NCBI GenBank assembly: GCA_045600105.1
Contig: JAZRXG010000028.1
Coordinates: 1 to 64,000 of the forward strand
Origin: UBA1206 sp045600105
GTDB taxonomy: Bacteria; Bacillota; Clostridia; Oscillospirales; CAG-382
Length of the DNA: 64,000 bases
Direction: 5' to 3'
Shown here: positions 1 through 8,919 of the stretch, piece after piece
Position numbering within the stretch: position 1 is the stretch's first letter
Layout: each line of letters begins with the position of its first letter
The notes under the pieces: model-generated
What the model saw: only the letters and a program-made list of their open reading frames with translations
Databases searched by the model: none
What the model was told of the DNA's origin: nothing
Position numbers and translations under genes: made by a program

Positions 1-28
1 TATGTCGAAATAAACACCTGCTGAAAAC

Positions 29-66
29 TAAAAACAGACTGATATTTTGATTTATCAGTCTGTTTC
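29..66. terminator. Bidirectional hairpin terminator
   Basis: An inverted repeat (AACAGACTGATA ... TATCAGTCTGTT) with an 8-nt loop is flanked by A-rich and T-rich runs, so it could act in either direction. It lies about 100 bp beyond the stop of the leftward holB-to-DHHW operon and is its probable end. The rest of bases 1-167 shows no supported gene. Confidence 0.65.
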
Positions 67-167
67 TTTATTAAGTGCGCACTTACTCACCACTTATGTG
101 GCATTTGTACTTTGAAACTGTCCTTTAGAACACCGTTTCAATGCAGGCTTTTTTGATTTTTTCGGAC

Positions 168-1409
168 TCAGTCGAGACCGAGGAGGGTCGAAATATATTT
201 GGTGTTCGCGAGGTACGACGTCGTTACCACGTTCTCAAGGTTGAAGCAGACGATGACTTTGCCGATGCTGTAAGAGGCGAAATCCGTGAGAATGAAGGGA
301 GCGTCTTCGAGATTGACGACGATGACGTCGTAATGCAGCGCAAGGAAGGGAGCGAGCGAATGTCCGAAGGAATCCTTGAAAAGCAGCACCGTTTCACGTT
401 CTTCATCGGTCTTTTCGCAGAGCTTGGTGAGAAGATTCGTACCGGAAAGGAACATACCGTATTTGTCGTAGCCTTCGAGGTAGGAGAAATCGTAGAACGT
501 GTCGAACGCGGTGAAGTTCTCGCCGTTTTTGTTGTTCGTAACGCCCATTTCAAACCGTCTTTCACTGCCGTCGTTGAGGGTCCAGTATTCGATGACGTCG
601 GGATCCGACGAACGGTCGCCGCATTTCGAGGCGGTCGTGCCGTAAAAATCGCTTGCGGCAGCGGTCTTTTCGAACTGTTCGACAGAATACGGCTCGATCC
701 CGAACGACTTCATTATCTCGGCGTAGGCGTAATACGCTCCGAGCGTGGTCCAGTGGTGGTCGGTGCGGTAATAAACGTATTCGCCGTTGTCGTATCGGGT
801 GCGGAAAATGTCGTATATATCGATGAATCCGAGCCCGTCCGCGTCTTCTCTGACCGCGTTGATGAGATTATCGGACTTTTCGGCGGGGTAGGCGAATGCC
901 GAGCAGGCGACGTCAACGGTGCGCGGAGGAAGGATCACGCGCGTCTGCACTCCGTTTTCGGCAAGAAAAGCCGACTCTTTTTTGAGTATTTCCATGCAGC
1001 CGTCGAGGTTTTCGCGGTAAAAGTCGTCGGTGAGAGGCGGAACGTAGGACGACGGATGTATTTTTCCGTCGGCGGCGTTGAAAAGACGGACGGCAAGCTG
1101 ACCGTTGTCGCCGACGAGCACGCCCGCGTTCTCGCGCTTGAGAAGCAGCTGCTCGAGATCGCATTTAATGCTGACGAAAGCGTCGCGGAAGGGGAACTGA
1201 TCGTTGAGATATTCGTTTATTCTGTCGGCGAACACGCCGTCGCGTATATCCTCCCAGCTTACGTCGGAGGGGAACTGAGCGAGCTTGCGGCGTTCCGTTT
1301 CGGAAACCGTGTCGGCTTTTTTGAAGATGAAAAGCAGCGCGAAGCCGAAAATAAAGAGGACGAAGACCGAGACGGTCAGTATATTGATGATCTTTTGATG
1401 CTTTTTCAT
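168..1409 (-). CDS. DHHW/AlgX-like cell-envelope protein, partner of MBOAT acyltransferase
   Basis: Protein of 413 residues with a single N-terminal membrane segment (about residues 8-30) and an extracytoplasmic SGNH-hydrolase-like domain. The DHHW signature is at residues 217-220 (YYRTDHHWTTLG), characteristic of the DHHW family related to AlgX/AlgJ, which accept acyl groups from an MBOAT membrane protein and transfer them to a surface polysaccharide. It starts 12 nt downstream of the MBOAT stop codon, so the two are almost certainly co-translated. By family knowledge the pair would O-acetylate an exopolysaccharide or wall polymer; the substrate cannot be read from this window because no polysaccharide synthesis genes are adjacent. 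Confidence 0.85.
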   Translation of the reverse strand: MKKHQKIINILTVSVFVLFIFGFALLFIFKKADTVSETERRKLAQFPSDVSWEDIRDGVFADRINEYLNDQFPFRDAFVSIKCDLEQLLLKRENAGVLVGDNGQLAVRLFNAADGKIHPSSYVPPLTDDFYRENLDGCMEILKKESAFLAENGVQTRVILPPRTVDVACSAFAYPAEKSDNLINAVREDADGLGFIDIYDIFRTRYDNGEYVYYRTDHHWTTLGAYYAYAEIMKSFGIEPYSVEQFEKTAAASDFYGTTASKCGDRSSDPDVIEYWTLNDGSERRFEMGVTNNKNGENFTAFDTFYDFSYLEGYDKYGMFLSGTNLLTKLCEKTDEERETVLLFKDSFGHSLAPFLALHYDVIVVNLEDAPFILTDFASYSIGKVIVCFNLENVVTTSYLANTKYISTLLGLD

Positions 1410-1421
1410 TTCACGTCCTCC

Positions 1422-2834
1422 TTAGAAAATGAAGTAGAGGAACGGGCTGAACGTCGACGCGACGAGATACACGAGGGACGCGAAGAGCACTATTCCGGTA
1501 AAAACGGGGACGGCGCAGGCAAACGGAACGACGTTTTCCTCGGCTTTTTTGAAAAGCTTGTGAGGAAGCGGCGTGGACGCTATGCCGCAGATGACGAACA
1601 GGGGAAGGAACCTGAGCAGGTCGTAAAGGTCGGTCTTTGTGGCGAACGACGTGACGCCGATGCCGAAAAGCGACTTGAAGCAGTCGAAACCGACCGAGAA
1701 ATCGGTGAAATAGAATATGAGCCAGCCGATGCAGATGAAGAAGAGCGAATAGATACGCGACACGAAGGACGGCGCTTTTTCGAGCTTTTTGAGAAGAAAT
1801 ACCTTTTCGATGATCAGGAGAACGCCGAAGTAGACGCCCCAAAGTATGTAGTTCCAGTTTGCTCCGTGCCAAAAGCCCGTGAGCAGCCAGACGACCGCGA
1901 TGTTGCGGAACTGTATGAGCTTGCCCCTTCTGTTGCCGCCGAGCGGGATATAGACGTATTCCTTGAACCAGGTCGAAAGGGAAATGTGCCATCTTCTCCA
2001 GAATTCGGTTATCGACTTGGAAATGTACGGATAATTGAAGTTTTCCATGAACTCAAATCCGAACATCCTGCCGAGTCCTATCGCCATATCGGAATATCCC
2101 GAGAAGTCGAAGTATATCTGGAACGTGTAGGCGATGACGAGCATCCACGAGCCGACGGTCGTGAAGCCGAACGCCATCGAGTCGTTCATCTGCGTAGCGA
2201 TCGCGCCGACCGTGTCGGCAAGCAGTATCTTTTTGCCGAGTCCCGCGGTGAAGCGTTTTACGCCGGAGGCGAACTTTTCGATGTTTTCGTCTCTTTGTCT
2301 GAGCTGGTCGTCAACGTCCTTGTATCTGACGATGGGACCGGCGACGAGCTGAGGGAAAAGCGTGACGTAGGTGCCGAACGGAACGAGCTTTTTCTGCACG
2401 TTGGCGTCGCCTCTGAAAACGTCGATGGAGTACGACATTATCTGGAACGTGTAGAACGAGATGCCTACGGGCAGCTTGAGCCAATCAAGCGGCTCGAGTC
2501 CCGAAAAGATCGGGATGAGGGAGATGTTGTTTATGAAAAAGTTGGCGTATTTGAAGAACGCGAGGAACGCGAGGTTCACGCACAACGACAAAGTCAGAAA
2601 CAGCTTTGCCTTTTTTACGTTGGTTTCGCGGTATTTTGCGATAAGAAATCCGAACAGATACGCGCTGACGATTGAGACCGCCATGATGATGATGTACAGC
2701 GGCTCGCCCCAGCCGTAAAAGATCAGGCTCATCACGAACAGCACGAGCATTCTGAACTTTTTCGGAAGCGCAAAGTACAAAAGCAGCGTCACCGACAGAA
2801 AGGCGAATATAAATAACAGCGACGAAAATACCAT
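1422..2834 (-). CDS. MBOAT family membrane O-acyltransferase (AlgI/DltB-like)
   Basis: Polytopic membrane protein of 470 residues, the usual length for the AlgI/DltB branch. The conserved stretch ITEFWRRWHISLSTW around residue 283 and the active-site histidine block TGFWHGANWNYILWG (His323) are intact. It would move acyl groups across the membrane for the DHHW protein encoded 12 nt downstream. The gene begins 27 nt after the ricT stop, so it probably shares the holB-ricT transcript, an unusual pairing of a replication/RNA-decay gene pair with envelope modification. There is no sign of truncation. DltB itself is unlikely because dltA, dltC and dltD are absent. Confidence 0.9.
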   Translation of the reverse strand: MVFSSLLFIFAFLSVTLLLYFALPKKFRMLVLFVMSLIFYGWGEPLYIIIMAVSIVSAYLFGFLIAKYRETNVKKAKLFLTLSLCVNLAFLAFFKYANFFINNISLIPIFSGLEPLDWLKLPVGISFYTFQIMSYSIDVFRGDANVQKKLVPFGTYVTLFPQLVAGPIVRYKDVDDQLRQRDENIEKFASGVKRFTAGLGKKILLADTVGAIATQMNDSMAFGFTTVGSWMLVIAYTFQIYFDFSGYSDMAIGLGRMFGFEFMENFNYPYISKSITEFWRRWHISLSTWFKEYVYIPLGGNRRGKLIQFRNIAVVWLLTGFWHGANWNYILWGVYFGVLLIIEKVFLLKKLEKAPSFVSRIYSLFFICIGWLIFYFTDFSVGFDCFKSLFGIGVTSFATKTDLYDLLRFLPLFVICGIASTPLPHKLFKKAEENVVPFACAVPVFTGIVLFASLVYLVASTFSPFLYFIF

Positions 2835-2861
2835 TGTTTACTCCTTTGCGGGGGAAAATGT

Positions 2862-4019
2862 TTATTTGTCTTCGAGGGCGAGAAGCGACTTGTCCATCGC
2901 CTCGTTCTTTGCCATGCCGATGACCTTGACTTCGGAAGGCGCGAACACCTTGAGCGTGCCGTTGGTGTCGTTCATCTTGACCTTGACTTTGCCGGTAAGG
3001 AAATTCGATTCCACGATAACGCCCTTGCCCTGCGAAGTGCTGACGAGCGAATCGACCTTGGGGAAGGAGGCGTATTCGCGCTCATAAACCTCGTGCTCGA
3101 ACTTGAGGCAGCACATGAGCTTGCCGCAGTTGCCGGATATTTTCGCGGAGGAAAGCGAAAGGTTCTGGTCTTTTGCCATCCTTATGGTGACCTGATTGAG
3201 GTCGGAAAGGAAGGTCTTGCAGCAGAACGGTCTGCCGCATATGCCGAGACCGCCGATGAGCTTCGCTTCGTCGCGGACGCCTATCTGACGGAGCTCGATG
3301 CGCGTTCTGAACGTGGAGGCGAGGTCTTTTACAAGGTCGCGGAAGTCCACGCGTCCGTCCGCGGTGAAATAGAAAATGAGCTTGGTGTTGTCGAAGGTGT
3401 ATTCGATGTCGACGAGCTGCATGACGAGAGAGTGCTTTTTTATCGCTTCGTCCCAAATCGGGCGCGCAGCCTCTTCAAGGATGCGGTTCTGGGCGTTTCT
3501 CTCACCGTCTTCCTCGGTCGCCTTGCGGATGACGGTCTTGAGAGGCGAAACTATCTCTTTTACCGACACCATCTTGTTGCCGACGGAAACGTCGCCGTAT
3601 TCAAGTCCGCGCACGGTCTCAACGATCGCGTGTTCACCGGAAGCGAATTTTATGCCGCCGGGAGAGAAATAATAGACTTTTCCCGAATTGCGGAAGCGGA
3701 TTCCGATTATTTCGACTTCTTCGCCGACTTCTTTTTCGTTCTTTTCCGTATCAGATGCGGGGGCTTCTTCAGCCGCTTCGGTGACTTCTTCAGCGACAGA
3801 TACTGCTTCCTCGGCTTCCGTTTCGGTCATCGCGCTTTCGTTTTCCGCTTCGGCTTCGGCGTCACGGGCGTTTTCGTTTTTGTTTTTGAAATTTTTCTTT
3901 TTGCCGTAGTTGTGGTTTCTTCTGCGGTTTTTGTAATAATTGCGGTCTTTCTTTTCGCCGTTGGGCGTATTGTCGGAAGACACGGGGGGGATGCCTTTTT
4001 TGTTTTCGTTGTTATCCAT
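2862..4019 (-). CDS. ricT: PSP1 domain protein RicT (YaaT)
   Basis: 385 residues. The PSP1/RicT core (about residues 100-375) carries the two cysteine motifs CGRPFCC (261-267) and CGKLMCC (298-304); in Bacillus subtilis RicT is part of the RicA-RicF-RicT iron-sulfur complex that acts with RNase Y in mRNA maturation and on the phosphorelay. Position directly after holB (11-nt gap) matches the classic Firmicute gene order. An uncommon feature is the first ~97 residues: an Arg/Lys/Asn-rich stretch (about 20-50) followed by an Ala/Glu-rich acidic stretch (about 52-97), both of low complexity and probably disordered. Function assignment is firm; the role of the extension is unknown. Confidence 0.92.
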   Translation of the reverse strand: MDNNENKKGIPPVSSDNTPNGEKKDRNYYKNRRRNHNYGKKKNFKNKNENARDAEAEAENESAMTETEAEEAVSVAEEVTEAAEEAPASDTEKNEKEVGEEVEIIGIRFRNSGKVYYFSPGGIKFASGEHAIVETVRGLEYGDVSVGNKMVSVKEIVSPLKTVIRKATEEDGERNAQNRILEEAARPIWDEAIKKHSLVMQLVDIEYTFDNTKLIFYFTADGRVDFRDLVKDLASTFRTRIELRQIGVRDEAKLIGGLGICGRPFCCKTFLSDLNQVTIRMAKDQNLSLSSAKISGNCGKLMCCLKFEHEVYEREYASFPKVDSLVSTSQGKGVIVESNFLTGKVKVKMNDTNGTLKVFAPSEVKVIGMAKNEAMDKSLLALEDK

Positions 4020-4030
4020 TGTAATACCTG

Positions 4031-5014
4031 CTATTTATACATTATTTCACCGGCTTTGACCGTAAAAGCGGAAAAAGTCAGATTTACGTTTGAATTTGCT
4101 TCAAGCGACTCATAGGAGCGGAGGATCGCCTCCGAGACGAGCGCTATCTTCGTTTCGGTGGTCTGCTTGGCGTAAGCAGAGGCCTGTTCGGGCTGAAGGA
4201 ACACGAAGGAGCCCGATTTCTTTTTTGCCCTCATCACGTCCGAAAAGAGCAGAAAGAGCGTCAGCATAAAGTCTTTTGCCTTTGTTCTGTCGTATTTTTT
4301 GGCTTTCGCGAACGACACGCAGCCGAACCTCGAATGGGCAAAAAGCAGATCGGCGTATTCCGAAACGTCGTTCCTTATGACACCGTATCGCTTTTCAAGC
4401 AGCGTCAGCGCCTTTCCGGGGCTGCCTTCGCACATATTGACGGCGTTGTCTATTTCGATTTCGGCTTTTTTGGGGTAAAGCTCCGAAAGCCATTTTTTTA
4501 TTTCTTTTCCGTCCGACGGACAGAGCGTGATTATGTGCCCGCGTGAAATGACAGTCGGAAGCAGCGATTCGCGTTTGTCGGTCAGAATGAAGAATATCGC
4601 CGAGGAGGGCGGCTCTTCAAACAGCTTCAGCAGCGCGTTCTGCGCCTGGACGTTCATTTTCTGACCGTCTTTGATGACGTACACCTTTTTGTCGCCGTCG
4701 TTCGGCAGAAGATACACGCTCTTTTTGATGTCCCTTACTGCCTCGACCTTTATCTGCGACGACTCTTTTTCGGGGGAGATGACATAAAAGTCGGGATGGC
4801 TGCCTTCGGCGAACTTGGCGCAGGCGCCGCATTTTCCGCACGGCTTGCGATCGCCTTTGCAGAGTATTGCGGAAGACGCAAAAAGGGCGAACGAAAACTT
4901 TCCCACGCCTTCGGGACCTTCGACGATATAGGCGTGAGCGAGTCGGTCTGTCTCAAGAAGACGCAGAAACTGTTCTTTTTCCTTTTTGTTGAATCGCATA
5001 TCGACTTCCGACAT
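4031..5014 (-). CDS. holB: DNA polymerase III subunit delta'
   Basis: 327 residues, normal length for the clamp-loader subunit. Visible landmarks are the P-loop-like GPEGVGK (33-39), the zinc-binding cysteines C52, C59, C62 and C65, the segment NALLKLFEEPP, and the sensor region VISRGH in place of the common SRCQ. The start is supported by GGAGG 7-8 nt upstream. An extended -10 promoter (TGG TAGAAT) lies 29 nt before the start. First gene of the putative holB-ricT-MBOAT-DHHW operon. Confidence 0.92.
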   Translation of the reverse strand: MSEVDMRFNKKEKEQFLRLLETDRLAHAYIVEGPEGVGKFSFALFASSAILCKGDRKPCGKCGACAKFAEGSHPDFYVISPEKESSQIKVEAVRDIKKSVYLLPNDGDKKVYVIKDGQKMNVQAQNALLKLFEEPPSSAIFFILTDKRESLLPTVISRGHIITLCPSDGKEIKKWLSELYPKKAEIEIDNAVNMCEGSPGKALTLLEKRYGVIRNDVSEYADLLFAHSRFGCVSFAKAKKYDRTKAKDFMLTLFLLFSDVMRAKKKSGSFVFLQPEQASAYAKQTTETKIALVSEAILRSYESLEANSNVNLTFSAFTVKAGEIMYK

Positions 5015-5042
5015 CCGTTGACCTCCGATTTTTTCTCTCTTT

Positions 5043-5071
5043 ATTCTACCACATTTATGCGGAAATGAAAA
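5043..5071 (-). promoter_or_regulatory. Probable sigma-A promoter for holB
   Basis: On the minus strand TTTTCA is separated by 17 nt from TAGAAT (-10 at 5048-5043), preceded by TGG, an extended -10. The -35 is weak (4 of 6). It sits in the only gap between the alpha-mannosidase stop and holB. Confidence 0.5.
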
Positions 5072-5085
5072 GAGGAAAAAAGTCT

Positions 5086-8052
5086 TTATTTGAGTTTGAG
5101 AGTGATAATTTCGAACGGCTTGAAGTCGAGAGTGACTTTTCCGTTTTCCGCGCTTATTTCGTACTGCTCTTCTTCAAGCGTGGAGCACACGAAGGCTTTC
5201 GTGAATCCGAAACCGAACTCAAACGTCACTTTGGCGCGTCTGTTGCGGTTTTCGGCGACTCTCATGACGTATCCGTCGCCGTCGTAAGCGCGTTTGAACG
5301 CTCCGAGCGTTATGCCGTCGGCACTCGGCTTGACGAGCGACTTGGCTTTTGTTCCCGACACGGCGTTTTCGCTGATGACGGGCGGGTCGTTGAGGAGTAT
5401 GCTTTCTTCGATTATTCCGGCGTCAAGATGATTTCCTGCGTGCGGGATGACCGAATAGACGAAATCGTGCACGTCGCAGTCGATGAATTCGTTGGGGTAG
5501 CCCGACGATTTTATGAGCGACAGCGTCAGCTTGCCTCGGCTCACCGAATGGCCGTATTTGCAGTCGTTCAGCACGGCGAGACCGTAACCGCCGTCCGAAA
5601 TGTCGGCGTACTTCTGACCGCAGACCTCGAATTTTGCCTTATCCCACGAGGTGTTGCGGTGTGAAGCGCGGTTCACGTAGCCGTACTGTATGTCGAACAC
5701 GCCGTCAGTGTTGTTGACGTTCGCGCTGAACTCGGCTTTGAGGAGCAGATTTTTCTCTTTCCAGTCGATGTGGTTACGGAAATCTATTCTTCTGCTCTCG
5801 TCGAAAATGATTATCTCCTGCGTGATCTCGCTCTTCATGAAGACGCGCTTTATTTCAAAGCCCGCGCCCGCGCCTCTCTGTATCGGCTTTATCGAAACGA
5901 TGCCGCCCACTTCGTAGGGCTTCTCTTCGTGATATTCCTCTATATTCCAGCAGTCGTACTGGAACGGCAGGTCTTCGTAAGCGACAAGTCCGCCGATGAC
6001 GCCGGTCTGCACCTCAAAGTCGTTTTCTTTGTCGTAAAGGTACGAAATATAGCCGTCCTCGTTGAATCTGATGACGTAATATCTGTTTTCAAGCTCGTTT
6101 TCGCCAATCTTCACGCCGTTTGCCGAAACGCCCTTTTCGTTTGACCAGCCGAGAGGCGGCAAAACGGGGAAATAGGTGTATTTTCCGTTGTCATACGCGA
6201 GTCCCGACGTCGAGAACGTGGGGTTGAACACGCGTCCGCCGAGAGACGTCATGGCGTTTGAGGTGATATTTTTGAGGTTTGCGAGAAGGGAAGCGTACTG
6301 ATTTCTGCTTACCTTGTAGACCTCGGGTATGGAAGACCCCGGGATTATGTCGTGGAACTGGTTGAGAAGTATGGTCTCCCACGCGGAATAAAGCTTTTTT
6401 TCGGGGTAGGACGCGCCTTTTTCAATGCTCGCGGCGGCGCTCCAGACCTCGGCGTTCGCGGCGGCAAATTCCGAGACGCGGTTGAAATACTTGTTCTTTG
6501 CCGCTGCGGTATACGTGCCGCGGTGGTATTCGAGATAAAGCTCGCCCTCCCACGAAGGAAGCCTTCTGCCTTTTACGTTCTCTTTTAATCGGTTTATGAA
6601 ATCCGTTACTTTGCCGTAAACGACGGTGGGGCATCCGGGAACGCCCTTTTTGAGCCGCTCCGCCTTTTGGCACATTTTGTCGGTGGGGCCGCCTCCACCG
6701 TCGCCCCAGCCCATGGTGAGGATAACTTCGTTCGTATATGACTTGTCGGAGAATCTGTCAAAGCAGCCCGCGACGTAAGACGGGTCTGATGTTGCGACGT
6801 AGGTGGTGTAATTTGCGGTCTCTTTGCCGCGCGTTTTCTCCTGCGCGGTCAGGAAATAGGTGAATATCTTGGTGCCGTCGATGCCCGTCCACTCGAAGAC
6901 GTCGTGCGGCATGCGGTTGGTGTCGTTCCACGAGATCTTGGACGTCACGAACGTGTCAACGCCCGATTTTCTGCATATCTGCGGCAGCGACGGAGCGTAG
7001 CCGAACACATCTGGCAGCCAGAGTATTTTGCTGTCAACGCCGTATTCTTCGCGGAAAAAGCGTTTTCCGTGTATGAACTGACGCACGAGACTTTCGCCCG
7101 AGGTGAGGTTGCAGTCGGCTTCGACCCACATACCGCCCTCGACCTCGAAGCTGCCTTCTTTTATCTTTTCTTTTATGCGCGCGTAAAGCAGCGGGTCTTC
7201 TTCCTTGACGAATTTGAGCAGCTGAGGCTGACTCGACATGAACACGAGGTCGGGAAATTTATCCATAAGAGCGAGCACCGTCGAGAACGTGTGCTGCGCC
7301 TTTTCTTTTGTCTGGGCGAGCGTCCAGAGCCACGCGACGTCGATGTGCGTGTGACCGACGCAGACGACTTTTTTGTCGCCGACGCGGCATTTCGTGTCGA
7401 AAAATCCGTCGATCACGGCATTCGCCGCCGAAACCGACGCACGGTACGACGGTGACGTAGTGTCACGGAAGTCGATAAGGTCTATCACCTCGCAGATGAC
7501 GTGTATCAGATCGGCGTATTCTTTGGAGCTTTCGTCCGAGAGCTTCGCCGTCTCGTAAAGCACCGAAAGATCGTACCAGAGCTTTTCGGCGCTCTCGTCG
7601 ATGAGCTCGAAATACGCCTTGAAATCGAGATTTTTGCCCATCGAGCCCGTGTAGGCGTAAAGGTAAACGTCATAATTTTCGCGGTAGGCGAATTCGGCGT
7701 AACGGTGGTTGGCGTCAAAGCCCTGCACCGCGTTGCCGTCGACATACATTATGAACTGCGGATTGTATACGTTCCAGCCGTCGCGGGACGTGTCGGCGTG
7801 GAGACGCAGGCGGCAGAACGAATATTTTTTGGGCAGAACGCCTTTCAGACGGAACCAGCCGTGGGTATCGGCGTCTTTTCCCCAGCGCATATCTTTTTCA
7901 AAAACGGCAAATCCTTCGTCAGACGGCATCGAAGTGCCGCTTTTGTAACCGCATTCCTTGAAATACACTTCGTCAACGGGGCAGACGTCGGCAACGACGG
8001 TATTTTTTATGAGGGAGAGCATTTTTTCTATCCGTTTTTCGGTGATGTTCAT
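5086..8052 (-). CDS. Alpha-mannosidase, GH38
   Basis: 988 residues from the ATG at 8052, which overlaps the stop of the upstream kinase gene as ATGA; a longer in-frame start 13 codons upstream lies inside that gene and is less likely. Zinc/active-site motif GHTHIDVAWLW (His236, Asp238) and the nucleophile region LWLPDVFGYAPSLPQI (Asp348) are intact. No signal peptide, so the enzyme is cytosolic and acts on imported mannose-containing oligosaccharides. It is the last gene of a run with a mannose/lyxose isomerase and a fructokinase-like enzyme, which together would convert released mannose to fructose-6-phosphate. A transporter for the substrate is not encoded here. Confidence 0.93.
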   Translation of the reverse strand: MNITEKRIEKMLSLIKNTVVADVCPVDEVYFKECGYKSGTSMPSDEGFAVFEKDMRWGKDADTHGWFRLKGVLPKKYSFCRLRLHADTSRDGWNVYNPQFIMYVDGNAVQGFDANHRYAEFAYRENYDVYLYAYTGSMGKNLDFKAYFELIDESAEKLWYDLSVLYETAKLSDESSKEYADLIHVICEVIDLIDFRDTTSPSYRASVSAANAVIDGFFDTKCRVGDKKVVCVGHTHIDVAWLWTLAQTKEKAQHTFSTVLALMDKFPDLVFMSSQPQLLKFVKEEDPLLYARIKEKIKEGSFEVEGGMWVEADCNLTSGESLVRQFIHGKRFFREEYGVDSKILWLPDVFGYAPSLPQICRKSGVDTFVTSKISWNDTNRMPHDVFEWTGIDGTKIFTYFLTAQEKTRGKETANYTTYVATSDPSYVAGCFDRFSDKSYTNEVILTMGWGDGGGGPTDKMCQKAERLKKGVPGCPTVVYGKVTDFINRLKENVKGRRLPSWEGELYLEYHRGTYTAAAKNKYFNRVSEFAAANAEVWSAAASIEKGASYPEKKLYSAWETILLNQFHDIIPGSSIPEVYKVSRNQYASLLANLKNITSNAMTSLGGRVFNPTFSTSGLAYDNGKYTYFPVLPPLGWSNEKGVSANGVKIGENELENRYYVIRFNEDGYISYLYDKENDFEVQTGVIGGLVAYEDLPFQYDCWNIEEYHEEKPYEVGGIVSIKPIQRGAGAGFEIKRVFMKSEITQEIIIFDESRRIDFRNHIDWKEKNLLLKAEFSANVNNTDGVFDIQYGYVNRASHRNTSWDKAKFEVCGQKYADISDGGYGLAVLNDCKYGHSVSRGKLTLSLIKSSGYPNEFIDCDVHDFVYSVIPHAGNHLDAGIIEESILLNDPPVISENAVSGTKAKSLVKPSADGITLGAFKRAYDGDGYVMRVAENRNRRAKVTFEFGFGFTKAFVCSTLEEEQYEISAENGKVTLDFKPFEIITLKLK

Positions 8053-8918
8053 ACGCAAAGCCTCTTTTTCAATTCGTTGGGATAGACGCATACCGCGCCG
8101 AGCCGGGTCACAACGTAGTCGCTGAGCGTGACGGCTCTTTCAAGACAGGTCTCGATGTCTTCGCCGTTCAGATAATTCAGATAAAACGCCGCCGAAAAGC
8201 TGTCGCCGCCTCCGACCGTGGAAACGACCTTGCTTTCGGGTTTTCGTGAATAATATTTTTTGTTCGTTTTGGGGTCGTAAACCATTCCGCCGTCCTTGTC
8301 GAGCGTGACGACGACGAGGGAAACGGGGTACCTGCGGCATATTTCGCGGCATACTCCGTCGATGTCGCGGCTTTCGCATAACCCGACCTCGGCGAAAACG
8401 CCTATCTCCTCACGCGACACCTTGAGGATGTCGGTGTGACGGAGCGAAAAGTCGAGCCTTTCGCGGTCGTAGTAGTGCTGACGTATATTCACGTCGAAAA
8501 ACACGTTTTTCTGCCCTTTTTCAAGCAGCTTCGCAAGCGTTTCGCGCGATCTTTCACTTCTTTGTGCAAGAGTGCCGAAATAGAATCCGTCGTATCCGTC
8601 ATCTGTGCCGGGGCAGGGGATGGCGTCGTAGGCGACGGGACAGACGAGGTCGTACGAGGGAACGCCGTCGTTCAGCGTCACCCTGCAGTAACCCGTTTCA
8701 AGGTCTGAAACGGCGGTGAGCGACGTGTCGACGCCGTAACGTGACGCTTCCTCAAGCGCTTTTTTGCCGTTTTCGTCGTCACCGACCGCCGAAATGACGT
8801 ACGGCGAGCCGCCGAGGAGCGAAAAATGACAGGCAAAGTTCAGCGGAGCGCCGCCGAGCTTCTTTTCGGAACCGAAAATGTCAAAAAGTATCTCACCGAA
8901 AACGAGGATCTTTTTCAT
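8049..8918 (-). CDS. PfkB family carbohydrate kinase (probable fructokinase)
   Basis: 289 residues from the ATG at 8918, one nucleotide after the stop of the isomerase gene; an in-frame start further upstream would overlap that gene. The N-terminal sugar-binding segment (LGGAPLNFACHFSLLGG, about 21-37) and the C-terminal anion-hole/catalytic motif TVGGGDSF (Asp239) are typical of ribokinase/PfkB kinases, with GGGD where GAGD is usual. Context predicts D-fructose as substrate, made from mannose by the upstream isomerase, but the sequence alone does not exclude another keto-sugar. Translationally coupled to the downstream mannosidase through a 4-nt ATGA overlap. Confidence 0.87.
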   Translation of the reverse strand: MKKILVFGEILFDIFGSEKKLGGAPLNFACHFSLLGGSPYVISAVGDDENGKKALEEASRYGVDTSLTAVSDLETGYCRVTLNDGVPSYDLVCPVAYDAIPCPGTDDGYDGFYFGTLAQRSERSRETLAKLLEKGQKNVFFDVNIRQHYYDRERLDFSLRHTDILKVSREEIGVFAEVGLCESRDIDGVCREICRRYPVSLVVVTLDKDGGMVYDPKTNKKYYSRKPESKVVSTVGGGDSFSAAFYLNYLNGEDIETCLERAVTLSDYVVTRLGAVCVYPNELKKRLCV

Positions 8919-8919
8919 T

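Noticed and set aside
141..2675. 844-codon open frame on the plus strand opposite the MBOAT and DHHW genes
   Set aside because: It is antisense to two well-recognised genes. Its protein is rich in Arg, Val and Glu with no domain, a result of C/G-ending codon bias on the other strand.
1422..2834. DltB of a D-alanylation operon
   Set aside because: No dltA, dltC or dltD nearby; the partner is a DHHW/AlgX-like protein, which fits polysaccharide O-acylation.
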